Positions 1-11,884 of a stretch of DNA of 64,000 nucleotides are shown here, piece by piece. The stretch is from Doris montereyensis. Its lineage: Eukaryota; Mollusca; Gastropoda; Nudibranchia; Dorididae. Under the pieces are notes generated by a model, which saw only the letters and a program-made list of their open reading frames with translations, was not told where the DNA came from and made no database searches. The stretch spans positions 1-64,000 of the forward strand of contig JAXRKP010001697.1 of NCBI GenBank assembly GCA_037039925.1, written 5' to 3'. The number at the start of each line of letters is the position of its first letter. The stretch's first letter is position 1. The translations under genes and the position numbers were made by a program.

Positions 1-3
1 TAA

Positions 4-300
4 GGACATGAACTAATATTAAAGCCCCATAGGAACAAAGACAAGGCAAATACAAAGGAATAGACAGAAGAAAATCTTGAGCATCGATAGAATGGAACCC
101 ATCAGCACCCACCGCTTCCCCATGAAAAGAGAGTGCATTATCAACCAAACTAACTTTGCTCCCTTTTCTCTTCATGGCGAGGCGATGGGTGCCCACTATT
201 CATTTGTAGGCATCTTGTCTTCGCTCCTACAGGACTTTAAATATTGTTTCATCTCCTTATTCATCACTTTCGGCATGCCCCTTGCCTCAGTTTGTCAACA
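4..300. repeat. Fold-back MITE-like repeat, copy 1
   Basis: The first 65 bases (ggacatgaactaatattaaa and on) closely match the start of the copy at 4758. The region around 230-300 matches the end of that copy, including tcatcactttc and ctcagtttgtc. The 77-310 reading frame lies inside the repeat and is not a gene. Confidence 0.6.
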
Positions 301-446
301 TATGAATTAGTAGACTGTAGATGAGACTAAAGCTATAAAAATATGTTAGACTTGGTGACACCATATATTAGTCTGTTCGCTAAGCTTTGACCTATTTATG
401 GCAGTGAAAAAACTACAACTACAAATATGAAGTAAAGGGTACTTAC

Positions 447-792
447 GATTCTTCCTTTACAACATCCCACGCTCCAAATGCTGAACGGCTGCTTGGGAGA
501 TCATTTCGAGATTTTGACTTTGCTGCATCTTCATCTTCAGAAGACTTTAAATGAGAAAAAAATTATTAGGGTGATATCGAAGTAATAAAAAAATGTTTCT
601 CGTATTTGCCAGATTAGGAAATAAAATAATATTGAAATTAGGGCAAATCTACAGGATTTATTTAGATGTTTGTGATAGAATGGTTAGAAGTTGCTGTCCT
701 TACTTTTTCTTCACTATTCTTTTCTTCTTTCTCTTCTTCAGCTTCTTGCTCTGCTAGGGAAACAAACTCATCAGGGGCTTCCCACCTTGACT
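447..792 (-). CDS. WBP4: WBP4 exons: end of WW domain, acidic tail and conserved C-terminal motif
   Basis: Exon 792-704 begins after tttatgcag with S-R-W-E-A-P-D-E-F, the second Trp and the Pro of the WW domain, then an acidic E-Q-E-A-E-E-E-K run, and ends at gtaagg in phase 0. Exon 544-447 begins after catttaaag with S-S-E-D-E-D-A-A-K-S-K-S-R and then S-A-F-G-A-W-D-V-V-K-E-E, ending at gtaagt. This corresponds to the human motif S-N-P-Y-G-E-W-Q-E-I-K-Q-E. Both exons read open without correction. The remaining C-terminal exon or exons lie left of position 1. Confidence 0.88.
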
Positions 793-1174
793 CTGCATAA
801 AAGAAAGGAAAACAAAGAAACTTTAATCTTCATAACTATATTTCAATACTAACACTCTGAATTTATAGAACTATTGAAGACCTTGCTAAAAAATAAAGAA
901 AGATTTTTCTTCATTGGCATTTACAAGGAACGCTTGACTTTGGGTAATCTTTGCAACTGAACATTCCAGGAAGTGTGACTTAATTTCTTCTTGTGTCATT
1001 TCCTTAGACAATGTGCATTTCTATCTTACTACACTATATTATTACATGTATGTACAATAGTAGCCATTCAAGAACAAGCCCTTTGAAAGATTGAAAAAAT
1101 CATACTATAATGTAGACCATGCTGGTAAAAACACACACCCACCCACCTCACTCTCCCACTCACTCACTCACTCC

Positions 1175-1254
<80 letters not shown>

Positions 1255-4200
1255 TCTATATATATTCAATATATTTCAAAGAAAAAATGAATTTATATTC
1301 TACCTCTATCCCCTTACTTTCTCTTAAAGGTATACATCTACCTATTTTTTCTCTTTTACAGTCGCTAGTTTGTCAAAACTTTCATTTTCCTCCTTGAACA
1401 ATAAGACTTTCCAGCTTGTTCTTTATAGAAACTAAACCACTTAATTTGTTTAGCTTTAGTCGTGAAATAATTCGTGCAGGCATTTGGTAGCTCTTTAATG
1501 GGAACATTATTTGGCAATTTTGAAGGCTGTGTATTGCTTTTCATTTCATTGACAATGTCAAATAACACTATTGAAGTTTTACATTTTGGATATTTTGTCA
1601 TTGTAATGGGTTCTTTTTCATTGGTAATACTGATTTGATCTAGTTTCTGCACAATTGTTTGTTGATCCCTAAATAAATTTTGTTCCAATGTTGTTCAACT
1701 GCTTGGTGTTTCTGTTTGAGCATATCCTTTGATGTCAACCAGGGTGCTGACAGTCGATTTCTCATGGTGTGTATGAAGTGAAACATGTTGGTCAGCGCTT
1801 CAATGTCTTGAGAGTTGAAAACGTCTGCTAGATGGTCTTCTTGCATACATTGAGCTCACATCGGTTTTAAGAGAGTTATCAAAAGTGTTAAATGTTGGGT
1901 CACTTTGATGTTCCTCGATTGGTGAACAATTCTCGTATACAGTTCAGTGAATTGTGCTTAGATGGAGAATAATATAGCGGAATGGTCAGATATTAACTTG
2001 TCGTCTCCTTGAGGTTGTTGGTTGTTGATTCGCCATCATTAGTTATTAACCAGTTAATAATATGTCCCTTTTTATGAGTAGGTATGCTAACCAGTTTAGG
2101 GCAAGCGTCCCCTTGTGACTGTGATGCCTTTATTATTATTATTATTTATTACATGCCTGCATGAAAATCAATCGTCCAGTAAGTTTGATTTTGTCTTTCA
2201 AACTCACTAAACATTTTGAATTGGTTACACTTAGAACAGGTTTTTCCTTTGTCCATCTTTATTAAGGATTTCTTTTTGTTATCAAAGACTTTTTAATTTT
2301 ATTTCACAACAGCATAATTTTACTTATAGAATTTTTTCTTTCTACGGACAGAAGTGCATTGTTTACACCAGCTTATTAGTCTACTTTTATTTCTTTCAGA
2401 GTAATGGAAATCTTTCATCCTATTAAGATTTCAGTATTTTCCTAATTCAAGATTTTCTCCATTCACTTTTATTACTTGATTTTTGATAGATAAATTTTTA
2501 ACAGCCTTTTATAAGACATGTTTCTCTGGTGTGGTGAGTAGTAGTAAGAAAAGATGGGTGAGAGCAAAACAAAATGAGCGGTCTGGAGCATAAGCAGAGC
2601 AAATGAAGTGAGCAATGTGAGTCAGACTTGCCCATTCTCCCTACTATACACATCGGTAAGACCACGTGCCTTTGATTTGAATGACAACAATTAACCTCAA
2701 ATGTTTTCTTAAGGCACGTTGAGCAATGATGTAATTTAGACCATTGTTTGTTTTCTACATAAAACATTGTGCATCATGAAGCCACGCTGCCTGGTAGGTA
2801 GAGTAAGATTCTCTGTGACTTATGCTAGATGATTACCATTGTTTTCTTGGCCCAGGTGGATGAAATTGGCACCTTGCTGTCTGACAGAGTAGAGAAAATT
2901 CACTATCAGCACCTATTTATAACAGCTGAAATGTGGCTTGATCGTCTACATCTTGTTGGGTAAAGTATATCAGATTTGAAATATATGAAAAAAGGACATC
3001 TGTCTTGACAACTTTAGCAAGTAAGTGTCTGGTAACATTAGCGTTGTTAGCCCTCTAGGCATGTTGATAGAGGGCCAATTTTACAGAAACAATACTGTTC
3101 CTTACAATGATGTGCTGGTAGGCAGCCCATGCTATTACATGACATGCTCTTAGACCACTACTACTTCTGTACTATGAAGCAAGGGTTTCAATCTAAAGCA
3201 TGTGACTGGTAATGTTTTCCAATCTCAACATTTTACATTTACAGCATACACTCATAAAATACAAGATTCATCTCACCTCCTGTAGAAGAGCTCAATAATA
3301 GGAATAGCCTTCAGGGGCTTTGCTTCATACCACTCTCTGGCTTTTTGTTTTATCTTCTTTACCTTTCTCATCTGTAGGAGTATTTGGCACAGACTCAGAG
3401 GTTTCCATACTTTCTTTAGCTTGGGTGACAAAAGACACAGAGAGAAAATTAATGTTGCTACCACATCCACCATATGCAATGATCTCAGGGTGAATTAAGA
3501 GGAGACAGCAAGATGAAACACGTTTGAAAGAAAGAAAGGGAAGAAGGGCCTTCCAATAGGAGTCTATTAATCGTCTGCCCTTTCAAGGGTTACATAATGT
3601 CATGGAAAATAATTACGATTTTTGTCACATGAAGCGAAACGAAACAAACCAATAAATAAAATAACTCAAAGAACATTGGACTTGAAGTAGTGATAATAAA
3701 GCAATGTGTAAATAGTGGTAATATTTCAATGTCACACTATTTCTATTAAAAATGTTAATATCATTTCATTCTTTAAAATGTTTTCAATAATTACTTCACA
3801 GCCAAAATCAACAATACACCTACCAACTTTAGGCTTGGTTCCAATGACACTCCATAGTGAGCTGCAAGGTCAAGGGTTCTTCTTTAAATCTTTTTAAATG
3901 CCTCCTAAAGCAGCCTAAGAAAGAAATAAAATCATACATTTTGAAAAATAGTCAAACCTGCTAAATGCCTCCAATCTCCTCTTAATAAATTGCTATTCAT
4001 TGTACCTGTCTAAAAGCGGAAATGGAAAAAAAAAAATATACTCCTTACGGTAGTTTAACCCAGTCTAAAGCAAAAATGTTTCTGTCCAACAAGAACACAA
4101 ACACACTCACTCATACACACACACGATCTCAGGAGAATAGAAGGAGTTTAGGAATGTGGACATGAAATCTTTAAAACATCTATCAGTACTGAGAACAAAT

Positions 4201-6921
4201 GCAAAATGAACAAGAATCAAAGCAAAACAAAAGATATTTCAACAAACAAAGAAAACAAAAAAGAGGAAGAAGTTAATGCGTCTACCATATCCTCCATGAA
4301 AGGCGATTACCTCGCCGGAATGAGGGGAAAGAAGATCTACCCACAAAGAATGAGAGAGATAAAGAAAGGAACGGCAAAATTAAGATAAGATGGAAAAGGC
4401 AAAAACAACACAGGAGTGGCCTACCCACAATGAAGTCGCCATTAACAAAATCAACAAAACCAAAACATCACACTAAAGATCATCCGGTCATACTGTATGC
4501 TGCATGGTATGCACAATCTTGTGCCTTTTCTTTTCATGCATGTTATTATGCATGTAATGCGAGTACATATTTATACGTCATATTGTATCATGGTACATAA
4601 AAATAGTAGAAGAAATGTTGTACATAGCATGTATTATGTAGTTTTTCCACTGTCTAGAATGGAACCTGTCTAAAACAGAAAACTATGACCAGCTCCCTTC
4701 TGAATTCCAGTTTTAGACAGATTGACTTAAAGTGCAAAATCATTGTCTCTTTAGATTCAGGACATGAAATAATATTAAAGCCTCGTAAGGAACAAAGACA
4801 AGATAAATACGAAGGAACAGTCAATAGAATCCAACCCACAACCTCCACGTCGGCATCCATCACCTCGACATGAAGAAATAGTATTTTCTGCCAAAGGTGT
4901 AGTTAGCTTGGTTGGTAGTACTCTTTTCATGGTGGCCCGATGGGTGCCGATTGCAGAAGATCGCTGGTTCAATTCTATTGACACCAAAAGATTTTTCTGT
5001 CTATTCCTTTGTATTTGTCTCCTCTTTGTTCCTATGGAGCTTCAACATTATTCCATGTCCTTAATCATCACTTTCCAACATGTCCCTTTGCTTCACTGTT
5101 TGTCTAGAAACTGAGATAGACAGCTATGAAAACAAGTAATAATGTAGTACTTTATTGTAAGTGTTGCACACTACTTAGTCTTACAAATATGAGGAAAGAA
5201 GATAATATCCTACTTCAAGCTGATGATTTTATTCAAGTACTGATCCAAAAGCTACTTTTTAAAATTATTAAACAAAGTTTATCACAGAACACATCTTCAA
5301 ATAATTCAAATTATTGAATGTTATTTTAGTAGCCATCATCTGCTCGTATCTCTTCTGAGAGATTTGACAAGATCACCCACTTCATGGCGGGATGAAAAAT
5401 GAATAAGTCTTTGCTTTTGAATTCAGTAACAAAGACATGATTTAAGTAAATCTACAGCCCTTGGTACATCAAAATATTTCTATCTTCATTAAAACAAGTA
5501 AATGCAATGTTAGCAGTGAGAGAATTTTATTGAAATTAATTTTAAACCACTTCAAATCTCAGATATCTAGCATCAGTATACATATAACATGGATAGCAAC
5601 AAATGAGAAAGGCTAATTAAATAAATTTAAAAATTACGAAAGTAAGTCTGCAGCATACTTTTTCGATTTGTTGCATTTGTTTCTCTGTTGCTTTTCTTCC
5701 AAGGACTTTTCATGGGTTTTCTTACGAATCTGTGAAGAAAACAGTATCAAAATAATGGATTGAAAATATCCTACATATCTGTAAAATAAAGACTTTGATT
5801 TGATTTGATTTACGCACATCCACAACTAAGGTAATCTCAGGGATGTTTGATTTTGTCCAGACTACCCTGTAAATGGTCAAGGGGATCCTGAGTGTTGTGA
5901 TCTGCTCACAGGACCTTTCTTATCGTCCGTCTCTGATGGGACTAGGAGTCTATCCACCTACCTGGACCTGGGGGTAGATTTTATAGAAGTAAAAACTTAA
6001 GAAAATTTTCAACCACCGGGGCTTGAGCTCATGACCTTTGGGTTGAGAGGCAGACACCTTGCCACTGAACTACAAAGTGCCTTTTGATCTAAAGACACTA
6101 TTTGCATAATGTGGAAAGAAAATAAAGTCATTTTAAAAGTTGCTTAGGGTATTGAACAAACATTTTCTTTTATCATAAAAAAAAACCCCAAACAAACAAC
6201 AAACCTAGCTAAATCTTTTAAAAACTTGAATGCAAGATATAATGTTCATATGTTCTTACACAGAAAGACACTAGTAGTCAAGCTATACCAAATATTAATC
6301 TTCAATTAATGTTTTGTGAACAAATCTAAGAAAACATTGAATTTTGTTCCTTACCTCTTTGAGACGAAGCTGAACATTTTCCTGGTGACGTTTTTCCTTT
6401 CTCGTGAAAATCAACACTCTGATGAGACAACATAATCAGAATGAAAATTTATAAAGTATGACGAATGAAAGAATATGTTGACATAAACTATTGAATAATA
6501 CGACAACAAGAACAGGAAGAATGAAAAGAACTGTATGAAAATAATACAATTACAGTTTAGATATCAATGCATACAAGTGCACAAGTATGGCATTTGAACA
6601 GCATACAAATGTGTGTTCTGACATGATTTAGTTGTTCATCATTTCTACCAAATCCATTAACCAAATATCTTTCATTTTTAGTCTTTAATTCTTGGTATCA
6701 AAATATCACACTTGTGTGGGATTTAACTTCCGACAAGATTGTGAATGAGTTTCATAGAAAATATTATAATCTTGCTTTATGTCAAATACATAATTTGAAG
6801 AAGAGAAGATCCTCATGAGATAAGATTTGTATGGTAAATGTATCTCACCGGTTTGTTATCTGTAATCCAGCACTTGCAAAAATCACAAAATTTGCGAGGG
6901 ACTGATTTCCAATACTCCGAC
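447..6921 (-). CDS. WBP4: WBP4/FBP21-like spliceosome protein gene, partial (C-terminus beyond left edge)
   Basis: Seven exons can be read on the minus strand: 6921-6849, 6418-6355, 5729-5659, 3914-3820, 3419-3277, 792-704 and 544-447. They follow human WBP4 in order: a zinc finger starting S-E-Y-W-K-S, a charged helical stretch, an acidic/basic linker, a WW domain and the late motif S-A-F-G-A-W-D-V-V-K-E-E (human S-N-P-Y-G-E-W-Q-E-I-K-Q-E). WBP4 is a pre-spliceosomal nuclear protein that binds proline-rich splicing factors through its WW domains. Splice phases agree at several junctions, including 3914-3820 into 3419-3277 and 792-704 into 544-447. The first exon is probably very short: exon 6921 starts with G-TCG-GAG, so an upstream ..AT would complete the start codon; I could not place it. 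Several exons need one-base corrections. The human protein has two WW domains; only one is visible here. Confidence 0.9.
1173..1250. repeat. (CT)n microsatellite
   Basis: An almost pure CT tract of about 78 bases in a WBP4 intron. The overlapping Ser/Leu-rich frames are repeat translations. Confidence 0.97.
1365..2110 (-). mobile_element. Non-LTR retrotransposon fragment (endonuclease end and linker to RT)
   Basis: Minus-strand frames give T-H-K-K-G-H-I-I-N-W-L-I-T-N-D (compare G-H-T-L-D-L-V-I-T-R near the end of LINE endonucleases), then S-A-P-W-L-T-S-K-D-M-L-K-Q-K-H-Q-A-V-E-Q and later L-P-N-N-V-P-I-K-E-L-P-N-A. This order is the usual linker before the reverse transcriptase of CR1/Jockey-type elements. 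The piece is broken by frameshifts, has no RT core, and sits in the WBP4 intron that splits the WW domain. Confidence 0.65.
3277..3419 (-). CDS. WBP4: WBP4 exon with first half of the WW domain
   Basis: This exon begins after cacccaag and reads A-K-E-S-M-E-T-S-E-S-V-P-N-T-P-T-D-E-K, then the WW core W-Y-E-A-K, P-E-G-Y-S-Y-Y and S-S-T-G before gtgaga. The first Trp, the Tyr pair and the S-S-T-G turn are the standard WW landmarks. The last base of the exon joins the first two of exon 792-704 to make the Glu codon, giving S-S-T-G-E-S-R-W-E-A-P across the junction. That phase match shows the two exons are adjacent in the mRNA although 2.5 kb apart. Two slips are present near the W-Y and Y-Y codons. 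Confidence 0.85.
3465..3550 (-). repeat. Dispersed ~120-bp repeat family (partial copy)
   Basis: Contains ccaccatatgcaatgatctc, then agggtgaattaagagg, agacagcaagatgaaa and a GAAAG-rich stretch. It matches copies at 31440, 47928, 53780, 56868 and 58625, and in the opposite orientation at 22088, 23722 and 59346. Confidence 0.7.
3820..5729 (-). CDS. WBP4: WBP4 exons for the helical linker after the zinc finger
   Basis: Exon 5729-5659 begins after ttcacag and reads I-R-K-K-T-H-E-K-S-L-E-E-K-Q-Q-R-N-K, a highly charged helix like the human segment after the zinc finger. Its 3' end is tentative; a gtatgc donor at 5658 is the best candidate. Exon 3914-3820 begins after tttcttag with A-A-L, then K-D-L-K-K-N-P, and after a frame slip D-L-A-A-H-Y-G-V-S-L-E-P-S-L-K-L-V, ending at gtgtat. 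This matches the human A-A-A-L-K-A-Y-Q-E-D-L-K region. At least two single-base slips are needed in the second exon. Confidence 0.75.
4758..5110. repeat. Fold-back MITE-like repeat, copy 2
   Basis: Bases 4758-4820 (ggacatgaaataatattaaa...) are the imperfect reverse complement of about 5007-5065 (...cattattccatgtcc), giving inverted arms of nearly 60 bases around a roughly 190-base core. Long imperfect arms with no coding capacity are typical of a fold-back MITE. It lies in a WBP4 intron. Confidence 0.65.
5795..6085 (-). mobile_element. SINE family C, copy 1
   Basis: Matches the copies at 47085 and 48875: cacatccacaactaaggt, a block including tgttgtgatctgctcacagg, gatgggactaggag, and a tRNA-like head (read on the minus strand) with the box B-like gggtttgagc pattern. 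It lies in a WBP4 intron. Confidence 0.75.
6355..6921 (-). CDS. WBP4: WBP4 exons encoding the U1C-type zinc finger
   Basis: Exon 6921-6849 reads S-E-Y-W-K-S-V-P-R-K-F-C-D-F-C-K-C-W-I, continuing to D-N-K-P. It is preceded by ctctacag and followed by gtgaga. Exon 6418-6355 continues in phase 0 with S-V-D-F-H-E-K-G-K and then R-H-Q-E-N-V-Q-L-R-L-K-E, followed by gtaagg. Together they give the C-x2-C...H-x5-H matrin/U1C zinc finger of WBP4. The change from HEKGK to RHQEN requires a one-base slip in the five-A run at the GGAAAAACG stretch. Both halves are conserved, so this looks like a homopolymer error rather than gene decay. Confidence 0.92.
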
Positions 6922-7955
6922 CTGTAGAGTACAAATGTAGGACATCATAATGTGCTCTCATAAATAATGTGAATTGAAGCTATCATAATAGTATAGCATC
7001 AATTGGAGCAGGCTGTGAATTTCCTAATTCAAATGAACAAAAATATTTTTATGGTTCTCATAAAACAAAAATTAAAATCCAAGAACACAATAAAAAATAA
7101 AATCTTAAAATCAAACAAAACCTACGGATATCTGAAAATATCTATGGACAGATTTCAAAAGTACAAGATAACCATTTCTTTGCCAATATGCAAAGGATTT
7201 AGATCGATGATGATAATTTTTGCTATCATCATTTTCATGAGAAGTACATCATGATCTTAAAAATGTCTTGGATTTGAACATTAAAAAGGGCTCCTCAACT
7301 TTGATCACTAACAAACATATTCACAGCTACAAAATAACTGTATTTCAGCATAATGTGATTCTTGTGATCCCTATGAGTAGGAGCACAGGGTAATTTTAAA
7401 AAAGTATTAACATACAGCCCAACTCTTTTCTTAACTTCTGATGCAGTCAATTCATCTATCATTAATATATAATATTTAGTATTGAATATTTCAAATGTGG
7501 GCAGAATCATCGCAGGTTATCCGGTCCGCCCTCACCGACACAATTGTACAGACTCTCTCTCTCACACACATAATTCTTTCTTGTATTCATTACACCTTGG
7601 TCCATCCACCACGTCACTACAAGTGCTTCACTACAATAGACTTGTTACATCACAACAGCTTACCGGCCCAGCTTACACTGACAGACTGTCTAACAATGAA
7701 TGGGGTTATGGGTATAGCACTACTGTGTTGACAGTATCTATTTGTTTACCTTAAAAGAAATTAAGCAAGAAGTTCATGACGGTACATTTTAAATCACATC
7801 TTTAATTTTTTTCTCCACAGGCCGAAATTACTTTGAGATTAAGTAGGTCGCAATTTGGATTACTGGTTCAAATACATAGGGGAAAACCTGCTTTTGAAAA
7901 AAAATTGAATAAACAGGAATTTCCTAAAACCGATTCGGAATAAACAGGTCTTATT
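6922..7955. other. No gene recognised upstream of WBP4
   Basis: AT-rich sequence with only short frames and a short CT/CA patch near 7554-7570. The short first exon of WBP4 should lie here or further right, but I could not place it. Confidence 0.5.
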
Positions 7956-7969
7956 GTATTGCAGTATCT

Positions 7970-8430
7970 CTCTCTCTCTTTAAAGAGGGTGGGTTTCGTT
8001 TAGCTGTTTAGAACCCTTGAAACGGAGACTCAAAGCTTATGGCATCAGCTGGCTCGGAGTCAGTTGTGGGTCCCTGCGACTTAACCCGTCCATCGGTGAT
8101 CGGGGTTGGCTCCACTGAATTACATTAGGCAAAAGGGAGCTACCCTTTCAATGCTGGGGCTTGTTTAACTCCCTCTTGGAAGCAGGTTTACTATTGTTCA
8201 TTGGAGGTATTTTTGGGAAACTCCGCCATTTTTGGGCTGAGCTCTCATGAGAATTACCTCATTTTCGGCGATCGAGGACGGGCGGGCCCAGAGGGCCTTT
8301 AGAATTTTCCAGCTTTGTCCTAAAAAACCTACCAACCCCTCCCCAGTAGTCAGAGTATTCATGAGCCTATAGGGTGCGATCCGCTTTTAAAAACCCTAGG
8401 TACTATAATATTAAACCTGCACGGACAAGG
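7970..8430. mobile_element. Unidentified 461-bp insertion between 14-bp direct repeats
   Basis: GTATTGCAGTATCT occurs at 7956-7969 and exactly again at 8431-8444. The enclosed 461 bases look richer in GC than their surroundings, begin with a short CT run and contain no open frame. I do not recognise the body. Direct repeats of this length suggest retroposition of an RNA or a SINE-like element; there is no clear poly(A). Confidence 0.6.
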
Positions 8431-8444
8431 GTATTGCAGTATCT

Positions 8445-9985
8445 AAAAACTTAATGTGCAAGCAAAGAACTGATTATATTAAGAAATTTTATTTGTAAAA
8501 TAAATTTCCATTCATACACTTATAAAAGCCCCCTTAATAATAATAATGCAAAATTTATATAAGGGCCATGCTCAATTGCAAACCAAAAAAACCCCACAAT
8601 CTCAACAAACAAAAGGGCGTACAATCTTGTAAAAAGTGTACAAATCCACTTCGTGAGCTTGAGACATTGAGGTAGATTGGCAGCACTGGTCATGTAATTG
8701 AGAGATAAAATATCATATATGGCGATTAGTGATGAGTGTTGCGTTGTTGACGATGATGGTGAATATTATGGGAAAACAGGGGATATGCAGGTTCTGAAAC
8801 TATTTTTTTTACTTTTGATATTTTGGGGTTAAATTATGCATACATATGTAATTAGTGTATTGAAACATGAACTTGTATAGTGTGTGTTTACTTGGTTGTC
8901 ATGGAAACGGCCGCCATCTTGAATTGTTATGTTTTTTGTTTACACTTTATTTTGCATTATAGCTATTTAGAAAAACTTAATGACCAAATCGCTCCAAACT
9001 TCACACACAAGTTGTTCAAGGTGATGACTAAACTTTCACCCAAAAATCAGACCTTCAGTTTTATTTAGTTTACTATATAAAACATATATAATACAAAAAT
9101 AAATTATGAAAAAATATATTTTGGCAAAAAAATACATTTTGCGGAAAATGTTTTTTTTTGAAAGTTTGTTTGTACAGTAAACGGCTGTCGACATATGAAA
9201 TTTCATGACAAAATATGTACAAATAAGGCCAAACAGCAAAAAAATAGTAAAAAACTTACATTTTGAGAAAAACGCAATTAAAATTTCACAACACTATAAG
9301 CATACAAAAACACACGTCTCACAGAACTTTCGGCTCACAAGTTTTTTTTTACTCTTGATATCAAAGAACACGCATCAAATGATAATAAAAAACGATGCAT
9401 AGAATAGAATGAATATATTCTGTAATCAAATATTATGATCATTGAAGAGAAAATGAAACATTCACGATAAAACCCAATTGGGGGACCGCCTCGTCACTCG
9501 TGAGAAGCAACCTGCTTGATCGCGCAAGAGCGGTGTTGATTGGTTGAACGGGCCGAGCGTGAGCGAGAGGGAGAGATTTCGCAACTGTTAGCCCAGATGT
9601 TTGTCGGCATTTGAGTGTAACCTTTGCCCATATATGGAACTGTGGGCTTCGGCTAGCAATTTTGCAATATAATACTATTGTCACTGACCATCATGTAGTT
9701 TCAATATATGAATAGCACAGTGCATTTGAAGAGGTGTGTAAATGAATAGGACGATCCTATTTCATTCGAGGGGTTAGGGCTTTGTGAGGATATCAAAATA
9801 AGGCAAAATTTGATAATGTGTGACCAAACTGGTGACGGTATTTTTTCACAGAAAGGCAAGGAATTCTGACTTAGGGGTGGTTTGTAGGTAAAGCTAAGAA
9901 GTGGAACTAGAAAGAAATGCTGTAAGCTCTATTTTTATATTTTTACCCCAATCAATGGCCCATTCTAGGTGCCACATACTCCCCC
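8445..9985. other. No gene recognised; contains an X-box-like repeat motif
   Basis: AT-rich sequence. Positions 8893-8925 carry ggttgtcatggaaac followed by gccgccatctt, shared with 19419 and (inverted) 33383. A more GC-rich patch at 9480-9600 has ttgattggttg, an inverted CCAAT, but no transcript can be shown. Confidence 0.5.
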
Positions 9986-10887
9986 TTAACTCACTCACTA
10001 CCATGACCGCACATGTGTCGGCCTCAAGCGATAAGCCGTTCGCTCCCGAGACCGCACCGGTCGGCCTCGTATTTATTATTTTTCTCTATATGAACTGACG
10101 CGGTATTTAACACACGGGGAGGCACTTTATTTATCTTCTAAGTGCAGAAGAGTCGAATTACTTATAGTGACTTCCTTGATTCAGGAGTAAATCTCCTGAC
10201 ACTGAGTTATGAAGTTACTGACAGCCGTATTTTCTAGTCGGCCAAAAGAAACATTTTTGAAGTTTTAGATCCTTTTACACAAGATGGATCAGACATTGAT
10301 GATTCTGTTCTGGATGATAGTAATTCTGATCCTACTTTCTTCATGAGAAATGACGATCTTATGTGTGACTCAGACGATGAGATGGCACCCAGTGACAGAA
10401 AACGCCGCAGGCTTCAACTTCTACTGGGACTAGTACCGGTAGATCTAGACCTAGACCTACCGCATCTACGTCAAGATCGTCCAATTCTAGAATCCAGTCA
10501 CTAAATCTAAATCCTCCCACTTCAACCAGACCCATACACCCAGTCACTGACAACGACAGTGACAGTACTGACACTGACACTCAAAATTATTGGTTGTACG
10601 GACACTTATGGGCATAATGTGTGAAAGGATGTTGGAAAATTTGATTTTTTAAAAAGTTTGTGTAGGTAAAATATGTATACACCTTTTTTGAATTTTCATA
10701 AAAAATAAACTATAAGAGATAAATCAAAAATTATTTTTGTATTACAAAGTTTTGTAAAGGGCTTTATTTTGCTGTAGTTTCATGCATGTAACATGTATGG
10801 TCAGGTCTGTGATTTTTTAAAATTTGTCTAAAATAGCCGGTAGCGAGTGGCTTGGTCTTGCCCAGGGGCCGGTCGTGAGTGAGTTAA
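9986..10887 (+). mobile_element. piggyBac-type element, internally deleted
   Basis: The ends are TTAACTCACTCACTACCATG at 9986 and the reverse-complementary ...GTGAGTGAGTTAA ending at 10887, so TTAA target duplications flank 13-bp terminal repeats. Inside, near 10270-10380, a plus frame reads D-I-D-D-S-V-L-D-D-S-N-S-D-P-T-F-F, like the acidic N-terminus of piggyBac transposases. The catalytic region is missing. A non-autonomous remnant about 0.9 kb long. Confidence 0.75.
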
Positions 10888-11514
10888 CATTGCCCAATGC
10901 TGATAATGGAATTTATAACTGAAAAGGAGAGGAAGAAAAGAGTAGTAATCAGCATGGGTACGAGATATATAAATAGATTTTAGATGAGACTGATCAGAGG
11001 TTCGGAGGAGGTCAAGACACACACACTCCCACACACATATATGTAGATCTATGGGTCTGTTCAGTTCACCCTGCTGAATGGTTCCGTGAATCATAGTGAA
11101 TGCACATGTATGGGACTTGGGATTCAATACCTCCAGCATCAACAAGGTTAAGGACCACTAATCTAGAACTTGTCGACTGCAGCAAATTAGTATAGGATGC
11201 TTACATTATGAAAGGAATCAGATCGCACGAAAGTCACGTCAGAATCAGTCTCAACCACAGAACCGGCATACGACAACGATATCGTATCTCTCGCGCTAGT
11301 CTTTGCCTGAAGAGAAAGCGAAAGCTAAGACGAGGGAGATAGAGCTGACTCTAAAGGGAAACTTTTTTTTTAATACACGAGAGTTCGTGGTCAGTTGTGT
11401 TTCAGCACATACTCTCTATATTCCTAGCATTCACTTCAAACGGCAATCTCTGAATCCTCTTTAACTTTAACGCAGCACATAAGAAAGTTTGTCATAGTTT
11501 CCATTTGTGATTTA

Positions 11515-11773
11515 TTATGATGATGATGATAATTATAATAATAATAATAATAATAATAACAATAATAATAATAATAATTATAAAAATAATAATACTACTA
11601 CTAATAATAATAATAATATATTAACAACAATAATAATAACAACAGCAATAATAATGATTATACAATCATATAATAAATAATGATACTAATAACAATGGTG
11701 ATGACGACGATGATGATAACAATAATAATGATAATGATAATAATAATAATATAATAATAATAATAACAATAAT
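11515..11773. repeat. (AAT)n-rich microsatellite
   Basis: About 260 bases of AAT/ATA/GAT trinucleotides with interruptions, directly followed by the GA tract. Confidence 0.95.
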
Positions 11774-11884
<111 letters not shown>

